A DNA stretch of 64,000 nucleotides from Eulemur rufifrons (Eukaryota > Chordata > Mammalia > Primates > Lemuridae), in assembly GCF_041146395.1 (NCBI RefSeq), contig NC_090995.1:15441501-15505500 (forward strand), in the 5' to 3' direction. Position numbers and translations under genes: made by a program. Below are positions 1-45,364 of this stretch, one piece after another; position 1 is the stretch's first letter, and each line of letters begins with the position of its first letter. The notes under the pieces are model-generated. The model had not been told where the DNA came from, ran no database searches, and was given only the letters and a program-made list of their open reading frames with translations.

Positions 1-520
1 ATTGTGTTTCTTCTGATTTTAAAAGAAATTACTATGTTTTTATGGGCCCCTAAAAGTCTTGCCGGCCCCGGGCGCTGCGGCCTCCGGCCCCGACTGGGAA
101 GTGGCCCTCGCGGCGTCTGGCTCCCTGGGCTGCGGGGACACAGGCGTCCTTATGTCCTTGTTCCCGGTGGCAGCCCCGGGCGCCCGTGTCTCCGACACTG
201 GCAGGGCAGCAGGTCCCTGGGGGGCCCTGGGAGTCTAGGGATCATTTCTGGACACGCAGCTTTTGCTAAGGTTTTATAAATGCGTGATTCCCTCTGTCAA
301 ATCTGAGCTGTTTAGAGTAACCGCAGTGGTGTCTGTTTTCTGCAGTTCAGCCTGACCGATGGATACGGTTCATGCCGTTTTCTCACGAGTCCTTCAGAAT
401 TGGCTCTTTATCCTCAAATTCTGAATCAAGTCAGTTTTGCTCCATCCCCGCTCTCTCTCTCTTTTTACCATTTTGCCTTTTAGTATCATCTTTGGAATGT
501 CCCCCCCGGTGGGGAAGCCC
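1..520. other. Unassigned sequence at the window start
   Basis: A GC-rich block (60-240) is followed by ordinary sequence. No exon, repeat family or RNA gene was recognised. Confidence 0.4.
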
Positions 521-524
521 CTGT

Positions 525-1065
525 ACAGGTCAGGGTTTTCCAGAGAAACGGAACCAACCAGACATGTGTATAGGCATCCATGTACATGTGTGTGTGCATT
601 AAAAAATATGGATGGAGAGAGAGGACATTATATAGAGAGAGTGTATGTGCACACATGTAGAGATCATATATGCAGACATATAGAACGTGCACATATGCAC
701 ACACACATATATACAGTATACACATACAGAGAGGGAGGGGGGAGGGTCTATTTTAGGAATGGGCTCCCGCCATCGCAGACGTGGGCAAGTCCTAAATCCG
801 GCTGGGCCGGCTGGTGACCCGGGGAAGGGTCCACGTTGAAGGTCAAGTCCCTCGTTATGGGGGGTCTTCAGCGAATCCGATGAGACCACCCGCATGATGA
901 GACCACCCGCATGACGGAGGATAATCTGCTCTACTCAAAACTCTGCCGATGTAAACGTTCATCTCGTCTAAAAATCACTTTCACAGAAACATCCAGAAGA
1001 ACGTTTGACCAAACACTGTGGTCTAGCCGATTCCACACGTAACATTGACCATCACAGTGGCCGCT
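525..1065 (+). repeat. Ancient interspersed repeat (family not certain)
   Basis: It opens with CAGGGTTTTCCAGAGAAACG, carries GGTCTATTTTAGGAATGGGC and AACATCCAGAAGAACGTTTG, and ends TTGACCATCACAG. This recurrent mammalian dispersed repeat contains an internal TGTGTATA-rich stretch. I recognise the pattern but cannot name the family safely. Confidence 0.55.
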
Positions 1066-1257
1066 CACAGAATCCAGCCTTTCCCTCTGTCTTCTACCTC
1101 CTCCCCCGAAACGTGCTCTGCTGCGACCGCCCGGCCTCCCCGTGGTCCCGGCCCCAAGGCCTGACCGTCTCTGGCTCCTGGGAGTTGGAGGCGACGGTGA
1201 CGCGGCGGCTCTCTGTCCTCTCTGCGGTCTGTGTGCCCTGTCCCGGCCTCACGCCCG

Positions 1258-1375
1258 GCGCCTGCACTCACCTGCGCTCACCTGCGCTCACCTGCGCTCA
1301 CCTGCGCTCACCTGCGCTCACCTGCTCAGCTGCGCTCACCTGCGCTCACCTGCGCTCACCTGCTCAGCTGCAGCC
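1258..1375. repeat. 10-bp tandem repeat (CTGCGCTCAC)
   Basis: Roughly ten copies of CTGCGCTCAC, twice interrupted by CTGCTCAG, downstream of ANXA3. Confidence 0.9.
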
Positions 1376-1577
1376 TGCGGGATTCTCGGCACTGCGACCC
1401 CCGTCACGTCCCTGTCCCCGTGCCCTGCACGTCACCATCACCTCCATTGTCCCCAGAGTCCGTGTTGGCCTCTCGGATTCCTTGACCCCAGAGACCGTCC
1501 TGGGCTAACGACCTCACCTCTGGTCTGTCTCTGTCGGCCTAGCGACGCTCAGGTCAGGGTGACCCTGCTTCTGAGAT

Positions 1578-1622
1578 CAGTGTCCCGTGTGTCCCGTGTG
1601 TCCCGTGTGTCCCGTGTGCCGT
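1578..1622. repeat. 10-bp tandem repeat (TGTCCCGTGTG)
   Basis: Four copies of TGTCCCGTGT; related CCCACGTCTGTCCCG copies follow at 1695-1745. Confidence 0.8.
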
Positions 1623-1749
1623 CACAGCCTGCCGGCGCCGTCCCCGCCCCCCCCAGCAGGCCCAGCTCCAGCCCCCTCGTCTCCGAGGAAGACGTCTGTC
1701 CCGCGACGCCCACGTCTGTCCCGTGACACCCACGTCTGTCCCGCGTCAT

Positions 1750-2320
1750 TCGCTCACCCTTTGTCTCCACTCGCTGGACTGCGGGCCCCTGGCGCCCCCA
1801 CGCCGCAGACGGGCTCTCCAGGAGCCCCCGGAGAGACGCGGCAAGTGGGCTAAGGGAGCCCCAGGGTGGACGACTGAACCGGGTCTGTCCCCACCCCCTT
1901 CTCCTTCGCGTCCTTCTGCGTCTCCAGCTCGCGCGGCGCTTTCGGAGGCGGCGGCGACACCGCGAAGCTGCGGCTCGTCCCGCGTCCGGTTGCGGCCCCC
2001 GCGGCCCCCACCTCCCGCTCCCGCAAACCTTCCCGGACGTCCCGCCGCCCCCGCGGAGGAGTCGCTTCTTCCCTCCGCCCGGTCCCTCGCAGAGTCGCGC
2101 GTCCCCCTTGACGACGGCTGGGCACAGTCTTCCCTATTTCTGGATGCTTCCCCGCCCCCCAAGCAGACGCTGGGGCAGGATCGGAATCCCGGGGACGCGG
2201 GGACGCGGGCCAGGCTCCCTGCATCTGGGGACAGCGCGGCCCTGCCCGGGGTCGCCCCACTGCGAGGGACGCAGGGCTGTCACTGGCGCAGGGCTGCCCC
2301 GGGCGCCACCTCCCTGGCAC
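1750..2320. promoter_or_regulatory. CpG-island-like segment downstream of ANXA3
   Basis: Very GC-rich with many CpGs (for example GGCGGCGGCGACACCGCG and CCCGCGTCCGGTTGCGG). It lies about 2.5 kb beyond the ANXA3 end. No protein homology was recognised in either strand. It could be an orphan CpG island, a promoter of a non-coding RNA, or only GC-biased DNA. Confidence 0.4.
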
Positions 2321-2354
2321 CTCCGTCCCCCCCAAGGTGTGGGCCGAGGCCGCG

Positions 2355-2428
2355 GCAGGTCACAGGCACCCGCAGGTCACAGGCACCCCAGGTCACAGGC
2401 ACCCGCAGGTCACAGGCACCCGCGGTGA
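2355..2428. repeat. 17-18 bp tandem repeat (CAGGTCACAGGCACCCG)
   Basis: Four copies of CAGGTCACAGGCACCCG(C) in GC-rich sequence; one copy lacks two bases. Confidence 0.9.
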
Positions 2429-2611
2429 CGAGCCGTCAGCACGCAGGGGACGCTGGGTGTCAGGGGACACCACGTGGGCACCCAGCTTTGCTGCGACGTG
2501 TGACTGTCCCTGTCTCCAGCTCCCCGCCCTTCCGTTCCGAGTGAGAGGCGCCTTGGCACACATCGTTCTTATCCCACCCCCGGACCCCAAAGCTGGCACC
2601 GTCTCAATTTT

Positions 2612-2690
2612 ACACAAGAAACTGTCAGGGATTTTTTTTTTTTAACTGGGAAACAATGAGGAAATATTAGGAAACCTAATTTTATCAAAT
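2612..2690. repeat. Copy of a dispersed element, inverted relative to 27421-27495
   Basis: TGTCAGGGATTTTTTT ... ACTGGGAAACAATGAGGA ... AACCTAATTTTAT matches the reverse complement of 27421-27495 closely. The family is unknown to me. Confidence 0.75.
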
Positions 2691-2752
2691 CCTCCCGCCT
2701 CGGCCTCCTGGGTAGCTGGGGTTACAGGCGCGAGCCACCCGCCCGGCCCCCC
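2690..2752 (-). mobile_element. Alu fragment
   Basis: CCTCCCGCCTCGGCCTCCTG through GAGCCACC..GCCCGGCC is the inverted start of an Alu left monomer. Confidence 0.75.
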
Positions 2753-3189
2753 GTTTGTCCTTACAGGACCCTCCGGAGCGCTCGGTCGCCCCTTTCCGTC
2801 TCCAGGGACGACACTTAGTGCTGACGGAGCCGCCGGGGACACTCGCTCACGCAGGTGACGGTGGCAGAGCCAACAAGCATTTCAACCACACGCAGACGGT
2901 CCTGGGAGCCCCCAGAAACCAGCTGATTAAATTAACTGTTCTGCGTGTTCCGTCGAGAAGGCGTTTACAGCGACGAGATGCCCAGATCGCGACAAACATT
3001 CTGCAGAAGATGTTTCCAAACAGTTTACATGTGGACCCGTTATTCGCAGGCAAAGTAAGTAGGTTTCGCCACCGGGATACAAAGTTACCGGGTCCACTTG
3101 AGCCTGACCTGCCACCTTGTGGACATTGGGGGTAATGACAAAAGTGGTCCACGAATAACACAGTAATGATAATAGACACAGGCTGACAC

Positions 3190-3375
3190 TTACTTACGGA
3201 GGCTCGCCATGCGCTGCACCGAACAGCTTTCAGGTGTTTTCTCATGTAATTGTCAAAATAATCCTAAGAGGCAGGTATTGTCATTGTCTCCATCTACAAT
3301 TGAGGGGTGTGTGGCTTGGAAATGAATTGCCTGAAGTCACAGATCTGGGCAGTTAGAACTTAGGGACATGAATCT
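3190..3375 (+). mobile_element. MIR SINE
   Basis: It contains TTTTCTCATGTAATTGTCAA, AATCCTAAGAGGCAGGTATT and GAAGTCACAGATCTGGGCAG, the MIR core and its GGTCACACAGC-like tail. Confidence 0.7.
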
Positions 3376-4385
3376 AACCGGGTCACTGTCCCTCCCACTC
3401 AGGTACTCAGAGGTTAAAATAAGCATCGTAGTTCTCTGGAAGGATCACTGACAATAACCAAATTGAGATAATTCTAACAGACTCACCAGAAATGAACTTC
3501 TAGCAGCCAACAGCTGGTCGGGTGCCTCCGAGGCAGGAAGGTGAGGAACAGAAGGGCTCGGGGGTGTCTCAGAGTTGCTTCAGTTCAGCAGAATCTTCCT
3601 GTGTGACCACCACTTCCTTCCAGTCCTCACCTTGCCCACGTTCCTCACGCACAGGTAAGTTTCCAAGTCCACCTGCCCCGGGTCCCACACCTCGGCTTCC
3701 TGCTACGTAACCTTGCTAGCGACCTACCCTTCTCCTCATTTGGAAAATGAAAAACCATCCAACACAGATGCCCGTGCTTTGTTTCAGAGAGTACTTAAGA
3801 CACAAATGGTGTAACGAGTCTGAGAATAAATGAGATATAAAATATCTAGCACAGTACCTGCCATGTTTTATGTTTATACATAAAACAAAAATGGATTATT
3901 CTAACATCAATACTACAATTCAGCACCGCACTTGAATACCATTTACTACTTTTCAAGCAGGTCCGATGATTATTTCCTGAGCTTTACAACAATCTGGCAG
4001 GACCGGCAAGAAAGGTCTACCACCCTGTTTTGCAAGTCCTTGCCATTTATTGTGCACCTACTGTGTGGATTGGGAGAGAGATATCATGCACATTCAGAAT
4101 GGTCTCTTTCCATGACAAGATTACACAGCTAATCCCTGGGAGTGCAAGAACCCAGATTCTTCTTGGTTTTATGCTTTTCCGTTATCCTCCGCCCCTCACC
4201 AACTGGAGGTGCAGGTGACTTCTGTGGTCACACTGTGGCACCACATCTTCAAAGCAGCCCAGGGGCAGGGACCCAGATAAACCATGCTCTCCCCCACTTC
4301 CTTCACAGAGCAATTCTGTGGCATCCTAGAAAGTATATTTATAATTTACACAATGCAATGAGACGTATCAGTTAAAATAAACAAA
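3376..4385. other. Intergenic sequence with weak MIR-like traces
   Basis: No gene is visible. Segments near 3750-3870 (AATAAATGAGATATAAAATA, GCACAGTACCTGCCATG) and 4030-4190 (TTTATTGTGCACCTACTGTG) look like degenerate MIR or L2. Confidence 0.4.
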
Positions 4386-4500
4386 TTAGTGTGGTGGCGC
4401 GTGCCTGTAGTCCCAGGTATTTGGGAGGGTGAGGCAGGAGGATCGCTCAAGCCCGGGCACAGGTTGAGACCCTCATCTCAACTAGAAAGAGTAGACCGGG
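4386..4500 (+). mobile_element. Degenerate Alu/FLAM fragment
   Basis: GTGGTGGCGCGTGCCTGTAG and GAGGCAGGAGGATCGCTCAA are right-monomer Alu sequence, diverged and without the A-tail. Confidence 0.7.
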
Positions 4501-4679
4501 GTCATAGATATCTTCATTTTTATTTCTTTCTTAAAGAAGTGTACAATTAATAATGTAACAGATAAATTGAAGCAGTAACAGCTTTTATAATAAAAACATG
4601 TGTTAAAATATCCTTAGTTGTTGGCACCAGGCACCAAACAATGTTAGTAGACTCTAAAAGCAAATGGACAAATTACCTT

Positions 4680-5006
4680 TAACAAAAACAACAATTTTTA
4701 TCGCTTTGTATTTAATGGTTGAGGACTATACAAAGATTCTGACTTTGTAAGCAGAGATATAATTTGGAGAGTACTATCAAATCCTTAAAACCATTTTAAA
4801 CTGTACTTATAAACTACTACATTATGAATGAGATGCTCTAAAATAATCGTTTTTGTTGTTGTTATAGGGCGACGAAAATTTCTGTTGGGAAAGCAGGTGG
4901 CGCCTTATACTTGCTTGTGGTTTTAAACACTATGAGAAAGAAGCAGATGGAGCTGCTGGAAGGGCTGTCGTGTGAGCAGGCGACCTTCGGGGACCAGCTT
5001 CTAGAT
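4680..5006 (-). other. ANXA3: ANXA3 3' UTR (estimated)
   Basis: About 330 nt after the stop are AT-rich on the gene strand and free of SINEs. The downstream end is estimated from a poly(A) signal variant and resembles my recollection of the primate ANXA3 3' end; it is not proven. Confidence 0.6.
4711..4716 (-). terminator. ANXA3: Candidate ANXA3 poly(A) signal (ATTAAA)
   Basis: ATTAAA on the gene strand lies about 290 nt past the stop, followed by a GATAAA variant at 4697-4702 and a T-rich tract. A canonical AATAAA further on (4519-4524) is an alternative that would lengthen the UTR by about 200 nt. Confidence 0.5.
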
Positions 5007-39733
<34,727 letters not shown>

Positions 39734-39748
<15 letters not shown>

Positions 39749-39786
39749 GACGTCCCCCCTTTGCCTTGGGCTGAGATCTCACTGAC
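39734..39786 (-). CDS. ANXA3: ANXA3 exon 2 (start codon exon; CDS 39734-39748)
   Basis: The acceptor is TTTCATAG|GTCAG and the donor TCTGG|GTAAGC. The ATG at 39748-39746 has G at -3 and G at +4, a strong context, and begins MASVW. The other 38 nt of the exon are 5' UTR. The exon ends in phase 0 after Trp5, exactly where exon 3 (VGHRG) continues. Confidence 0.92.
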
Positions 39787-40847
39787 CTATGAAAGGAGAA
39801 AAATTATTAATGCTAAATGGCATGATTCAGAACACCATGACCTCAGCCCAACTTTAATCCTGAATCCAGAAAACAGAGGTCAGTGTTCAGAGAAAACCGT
39901 TCTCAGGAAGACGCTGCGTCTCTGGCATCGGGCACCCACTGGCCAAACGGACGGGACCGTGCTAGGCCCCTGAGTCTCTAAGACAAGAGAGAAAAAAAAT
40001 CTCTGCACTTACGGGGTTTGCAAATACGCTTCCTGGAAAGTTAATTTTTGACTTGCTTAAAATCCAACAGAACAATGTCGGTCACTGATGTCTGACCAGG
40101 GCACTGATGTCTGACCATCGCAGGGAACAGTAACAGCAACACTATGGGAAGTTGCTGGAATTGCTCCTCCCAACCAAACCAACACAGATTTCAGCTGCTT
40201 TTGATGTGATTCCCCGTGCTGGACGGTGGGACCCGGTGGGACCTCCCTGTATGTGTCACAGGGCTCCCAGCCTCCAGCCTGGGATAAAGACACATCTGCT
40301 CTTGAGGGTTCGGTCCAGTTCTTGGTAGGTGCAGACGTTCTCTGGGAACTCAGACACACCCTCCATAAGCAGACATTATTCACACACGCCCGGTGTAGCT
40401 CCAGGGTAGATTCAGAAATGCAAGTTACTCCACCCATCCTGGGAACAAAGTATTCTAAATATTCAAGTATAGCCCCAGAGCAGAGTTCAACAGGAAATGA
40501 CACCAGGAATCCTTGAAAACATTCAGCTCTTTTTCTCAGGCTCTCGGTAGCCTGGGGCAGTCAGCTCTCTGCTCAGAAAGTCTGACGCTCTGTATACAGA
40601 GGCTCCTCGACTTACAAAGCTGAAAATCGAGCAATCGTGAGTCGCGGACCGTCTGTATACAGTGGATAGAAGGTATTACTAGCTCTGGTTTTGCCTCCTA
40701 AAGCCGGACACAACTGCTCTGAGCCTCAGTTTCCTCATCTGTAGGAAGGGGAGGACGGCTCTTGCGAGCATTGAATGGGACGTATAGTAGTAATACCAGC
40801 CAGGGTCTTGGGCTCGCACTATGTGCCAGGTTATATAAAAAATGCTA
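39787..40847. other. ANXA3 intron 1 sequence with a MIR trace
   Basis: CTCAGTTTCCTCATCTGTAG (40724) is an inverted MIR core. The rest is unrecognised. Confidence 0.5.
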
Positions 40848-41190
40848 GGTCAGGTGCGGTGGCTCCCGCCTGTCATCCCAGCACTCTGGGAGGCCGAGGT
40901 GGGAGGATCGCTCCAGTTCAGGAGTCCAAGACCAGCCTGAGCAAGAGCGAGACCCCGTCTCTACCAAAAATAGAAAGAAATTATCTGGACAACTAAAAAT
41001 ATATATAGAAAAAATTAGCCGGGCATAGTGGCGCATGCCTGTAGTCCCAGCGACTCGGGAGGCTGAGGCAGGAGGATCGCTTGAGCCCAGGAGTTTGAGG
41101 TTGCTGTGAGCGAGGCTGACGCCATGGCACTCACTCCAGCCCGGGCAACAGAGTGAGACTCTGTTGCAAAACAAACAAACAAACAAAAAT
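40848..41190 (+). mobile_element. Alu with target-site duplication
   Basis: AAAAATGCTAG occurs before the element and again after its AAACAAACAAAC tail. Confidence 0.94.
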
Positions 41191-41756
41191 GCTAGAAGGT
41201 CAATTTCCCAAGACTGGGAATTTTTGTTATGTTTTTTTCACTGGGGAATGGCAGGTCCTGAAAAAATACGTATTGAACGAGTGAATGATTTAATACACGC
41301 CCCCCAATCATGCGGTGTGTTCGGGATCATTAGCAGCATCTCCCCTTCGTACAGTAAGAAGTCGGGGTACAGAGAGGTATGAAAACATTCCAAAGTCACA
41401 CAGCCAGTGAGGGGACCCACAGCATCTAGACAGCTGGACGCCAGGGCACCCAGGGGAGCTCCAGGCTCCTGCCTCACCTGGTGCTTGGCTCACACTGGGC
41501 CAACACGGACGCCCGGCGGGTGTTGATCCAGCATAATTTGTAAATTATTAAGAAGTATTACTGATTTATCATTTAACTTTTAAGAAATATTATAAGGAAT
41601 TGCTGCACAGCGGAGGCCAAATGAGGCAACACATCCTCTGAAAGGGATCACAGCTGTCCCCATCACTTCCTTACACCTCCTGCTCTACTGCTATTTCTAA
41701 ACGGACCTCTCTCCACAGCCACCTGGCTCTGGGAACCAGGCTCTGGTTTCTTTACT
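41191..41756. other. ANXA3 intron 1 sequence with a MIR trace
   Basis: AAGTCACACAGCCAGTGAGG (41392) is a MIR tail. Nothing else was recognised. Confidence 0.5.
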
Positions 41757-42092
41757 TTTTTTTTTTTTTTTTTTTTTTCTTGAGACAGAGTCTCGCTCTG
41801 TTGCCCAGGCTAGAGTGAGTGCCATGGCGTCAGCCTCGCTCACAGCAACCTCAAACTCCTGGGCTCAAGTGATCCTCCTGCCTCAGCCTCCCGAGTCGCT
41901 GGGACTACAGGCATGCACCACCATGCCCGGCTAATTATATATATATATATTTTCAGTTGTCCATATAATTTCTTTCTATTTTTAGTAGAGACGGGGTCTC
42001 GCTCCTGCTCAGGCTGGTCTCGAGCTCCTGAGCTCAAAGGATCCTCCCACCTCGGCCTCCCAGAGTGCTGGGATTACAGGCGTGAGCGCCCG
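41757..42092 (-). mobile_element. Alu, head truncated
   Basis: A poly(T) of about 22, then GAGACAGAGTCTCGCTCTG; it stops at GGCGTGAGCGCCCGCCC, just before the ANXA3 CpG-rich zone. Confidence 0.92.
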
Positions 42093-42794
42093 CCCTTCTT
42101 TACATTTTTAAATTCCCTTTCTGGTCAGTCTGAAGTTTTCTGCCTCATGAAAACCAACAGCGATGACATTTTCATCAGTGACATTTTTAGGAGGTTGATT
42201 AAACGACCCGGCGGCCGGGCCTCGCTGTCTATCCGGCCCGGGCTGCGCAACTTCTCACCCGCAGCCCGAGGGGCCTCCGACCCCCAGAGCCTGGAGGAAC
42301 CGCGATTGCTACCTGCGGTCACCTGCGACCAGGTGAGCCTGCGACCAGGTGAGCCCGCACCTGCCACTCGGTCGCCGGGGACGACTCCCAGCCAGTGAGC
42401 AGGTCTGTGGCGATCAAAGAAAACAGCCTTTTCTGGGAAAAGCAAACTTCTCAAACTTACAACGCCCAGTATTTAAATTCATTTTTCTTCTACCTCCTAA
42501 AAAACTAGGTAAAATAAACTCCGTGGAGAGCAGGACGGCTCGCAGGACGGCGGGGCTCCCGGGGCTCAGAGCCGGGTCTGCGACGCGGGGACCCCAGACC
42601 GCCCGACCCCGCCTCCGTGTGTCCCCAAGACCCGCAGCCCCGGGAGGCCGAGGTGGCCGCCGGGTGCCCCGCGCGGGGCGACGCGTCCGGGGACGGGACA
42701 GCCGGGTGTCCCGCCGTGACCACAGCCGGGGACCCCCGGGGTACCGCCCGTTGCCGCCCTGGGCCTCAGTCTCCTCGATTCTGCAACGCGGGGT
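42093..42794. other. GC-rich start of ANXA3 intron 1
   Basis: CpG-dense from about 42200. It includes a small duplication CTGCGACCAGGTGAGCC (42325-42355). It is probably the downstream flank of the ANXA3 CpG island. Confidence 0.5.
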
Positions 42795-43010
42795 CCCTGT
42801 CCTGTCCCTGCCCTGTCCCCGTTCTGTCCCTGTCCCTGCCCTGTCCCTGCCCGGTCCCCGTTCCTGTCCCCGTCCTGTCCCTGCCCTGCCCGGTCCTGTC
42901 CCCGTTCTGTCCCTGTCCCTGCCCGGTCTCCGTCCCTGTCCCCGTCCTGTCCCTGCCCGGTCCCCGTCCCTGTCCCCGTCCTGTCCCTGCCCAGCTACCC
43001 GGGCCCGGGC
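42795..43010. repeat. CCCTGTCC-type minisatellite at the start of ANXA3 intron 1
   Basis: Irregular tandem copies of CCTGTCCCTGCCC and CGGTCCCCGTCCCTGTCCCC lie on the intron side of probable exon 1, stopping about 15 nt short of its donor. Confidence 0.85.
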
Positions 43011-43025
43011 GGAGGCTGCACTTAC

Positions 43026-43110
43026 CGCGAAGCGCCGCGGCGGGAACCGGTTTGCGGGAGAACCGCGGACGAAGGTGCGTCGGGGGCGGGTGCTCGCTGC
43101 TCCCCGCGGG
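43026..43110 (-). other. ANXA3: Probable ANXA3 non-coding exon 1 (5' UTR)
   Basis: On the minus strand a CpG-rich non-repetitive segment of roughly 85 nt ends at a perfect donor (TTCGCG|GTAAGTGCAG, exon end 43026). It lies between the FRAS1 3' end and the start-codon exon, where a 5' UTR exon of ANXA3 is expected. The 5' limit is a guess: it is set where the C-rich tandem array begins. Tandem repeats flank it on both sides. Transcript data would be needed to fix the start site. Confidence 0.55.
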
Positions 43111-44030
43111 CGGCCGCGCCCCTCCCCTCCCCCTTCCTCCCCCTGCTCCTCCTCCCCTCCCCCTTCCTCCCCCTGCTCCTCCTCCCCTGCCCCTCCCCCT
43201 TCCTCCCCTGCCCCGCCCCCCTGCTCTTCCTCCTCTTCCCCCCGCTCCTCCTCCTCCTCCCCCCGCCCCTCCCCTCCCCTCCCCTCCCCCTTCCTCCCCC
43301 CGCCCCTCCCCTCCCCCTTCCTCCCCCTGCTCCTCCTCCCCTCCCCCTTCCTCCCCCTGCTCCTCCTCCCCTGCCCCTCCCCCTTCCTCCCCTGCCCCGC
43401 CCCCTGCTCTTCCTCCTCTTCCCCCCGCTCCTCCCCTCCCCCTTCCTCCCCGCTCCTCCTCCTCCTTCCTCCCCCCTCCCCCTCCCCTCCCCTTCCTCCC
43501 CCCTCCCCCTCCTGCTCACCGCGGGCGGCCGCGCCCCTCCCCCTTCCTCCCCTGCCCCGCCCCCCCGCTCCTCCCCTCCCCCTTCCTCCCCGCTCCTCCT
43601 CCTCCTTCCTCCCCCCTCCCCCTCCCCTCCCCTTCCTCCCCCCTCCCCCTCCTGCTCACCGCGGGCGGCCGCGCCCCTCCCCCTTCCTCCCCTGCCCCGC
43701 CCCCCCGCTCCTCCCCTCCCCCTTCCTCCCCGCTCCTCCTCCTCCTTCCTCCCCCCTCCCCCTCCCCTCCCCTTCCTCCCCCCTCCCCCTCCTGCTCACC
43801 GCGGGCGGCCGCGCCCCTCCCCCTTTCTCCCCCTGCCCCGCCCCCCCGCTCCTCCTCCTCCTCCTTCCTCCCCCCTCCCCCTCCCCTCCCCTTCCTCCCC
43901 CCTCCCCCTCCTGCTCACCGCGGGCGGCCGCGCCCCTCCCCCTTTCTCCCCCTGCCCCGCCCCCCCGCTCCTCCTCCTCCTTCCTCCCCCTCCCCCTCCT
44001 CGAGCCCCTCCCCTCCCCTCCCCCCCCACC
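43027..44030 (-). promoter_or_regulatory. ANXA3: CpG-rich candidate ANXA3 promoter made largely of tandem repeat
   Basis: The kilobase upstream of probable exon 1 is extremely GC-rich, has many CpG dinucleotides and GC-box cores (CCCCGCCCC, read GGGGCGGGG on the gene strand), and shows no TATA box that I could see. Most of it is a tandem array described separately. Promoter status is inferred from position and composition only. Confidence 0.5.
43100..44025. repeat. C-rich compound tandem array upstream of ANXA3 exon 1
   Basis: Short CCTCCCC / TTCCTCCCC units make a pyrimidine-rich tract organised into larger copies of roughly 120-140 bp. These copies restart with CACCGCGGGCGGCCGCGCCC near 43517, 43658, 43798 and 43918, with a first variant near 43107. 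Each start holds GCGGCCGC (a NotI site). Each also carries CTGCCCCGCCCC, a GC box. Confidence 0.9.
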
Positions 44031-44244
44031 CCACGTGCGGGCCCGGCCCGCGGGCGGGAGCCGCGTCTATGCAGCCTCCGCCCTCCGGGGCTCCGCGCTT
44101 TCTTATCCTGTTTCCCAACATCCTGACACGGACACGCATTTCCTCGGTTTTCGCTTCTTGCATTAAGTTCTTCAAATTTGTTGCAACGCTGATTTCGCTC
44201 CAGACACTGAATCTGGAGCCTAGATCGTCCCCACCCGCCGAGGA

Positions 44245-44724
44245 AGTCACCGCCTGGCGCAGGTGGCAGCGTCCTCTTACCTGTCGGGTTTGCTCCAGGT
44301 GGGAGCCCGGGAAGCAGGTGCAGGACAGAATGTGGTTAATGCAAAACTCAGGCTTGTAAAGCAGCAGCCGCGGGGGGCGGGGGGTCCCGGGACTTCGCAG
44401 ATGTGACAGCTGCGGGCGCTGCTCCCCTCCCTGGTGGAGACGGAGTCATCTGTCCCCAGCCCTCCTGATGAGGCCCGGCCAGAGCTGAAGGGTGGATGCG
44501 ACTGGGCCGGGGTCCTAGGAGCTGGTTGTTTGCAAAAGAATTTATTACAAGCAGCTGTATCAGCCACTTACTCCCCCCGAAAACCCTCTATAAAACCCAA
44601 GGGTCCCCCCTTTTCTCTCCTGGACGCTTTTTCGCCTCCACCCACCTGCACCCAGATGCTCAAAATAAACAGTATTTTGCTACTCGTGAGGCTTCGTGTG
44701 TCTCTCTCTGCTCCGGACCTAACA
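44245..44724 (+). mobile_element. ERV solo LTR, same family as 49549-50040
   Basis: GTTTGCTCCAGGTGGGAGCC, ACGCTTTTTCGCCTCCACCC, ACCCAGATGCTCAAAATAAA and CTCGTGAGGCTTCGTGTGTC align in order with the LTR at 49.5 kb; it ends CCGGACCTAACA. The 5' boundary is unclear. It lies about 1.2 kb upstream of ANXA3 exon 1 in the opposite orientation. No viral genes are present. Confidence 0.6.
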
Positions 44725-44799
44725 CTACCAATAACAGTCAATAACATTTATCTAGTATTCACTCTAAAATTTTCACAAAGAAGCACTGATTTACATTTG

Positions 44800-44940
44800 T
44801 ATTTCAACGACTCTATAAGGTAGATACTATTATCCCTATTTTATAAATGAGGAAATGGAGACACAGAGAGGTTAGGTGACTTAAGCAAAGTCACACAGAA
44901 AATAGAAGCCAAAGCCAGATTTTTTAGCCCAGGTATGTTA
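44800..44940 (+). mobile_element. MIR SINE
   Basis: CCTATTTTATAAATGAGGAA, GAGACACAGAGAGGTTAGGT and GCAAAGTCACACAGAAAATA are the MIR core. Confidence 0.85.
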
Positions 44941-45109
44941 GTAAGTCCCTCTGCCAAGCTTATTGACTCGAGCGTGAGGATTTGAGCCAAAGACTCAGGG
45001 AGTCAGTGAGGTGGAAGGTCATTCCAGGCATTTGGAACAACAGAACAAATCAAGGAGGCTGAAAATTAAAACCCTACTTGCACGAGGGAATTCCGAGCCG
45101 CTGTGTGTT

Positions 45110-45270
45110 GAAGGATGTAGTAGAAGCTAATGAAAGTTATCACTTATTGAATGTCAGGCATTGAGGTAAGTCCTCGATTATATAACCTCTTTTATCTTCA
45201 AGGCAACTCTAGGAGGTGCTATTTTTAGCAGAATTTGCAGAAGAGGAAAGTAAAGCTTAGAAAAAATGAG
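45110..45270 (+). mobile_element. MIR SINE
   Basis: CACTTATTGAATGTCAGGCA and CAACTCTAGGAGGTGCTATT are MIR-like. Confidence 0.65.
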
Positions 45271-45364
45271 AGGTTCTTTTAAAATATCAATAATGAAACC
45301 AATAAGCCTCTAGCTGGGTAAGAAAAAAAAGAAAAAGGATATAAATTGCTAATCTCAGACATAA

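Noticed and set aside
42349..44359. Plus-strand open frames of 580-605 codons, Pro/Ser/Leu-rich
   Set aside because: They are produced by the CTCCCC-rich repeats of the ANXA3 promoter region and run antisense to probable exon 1.
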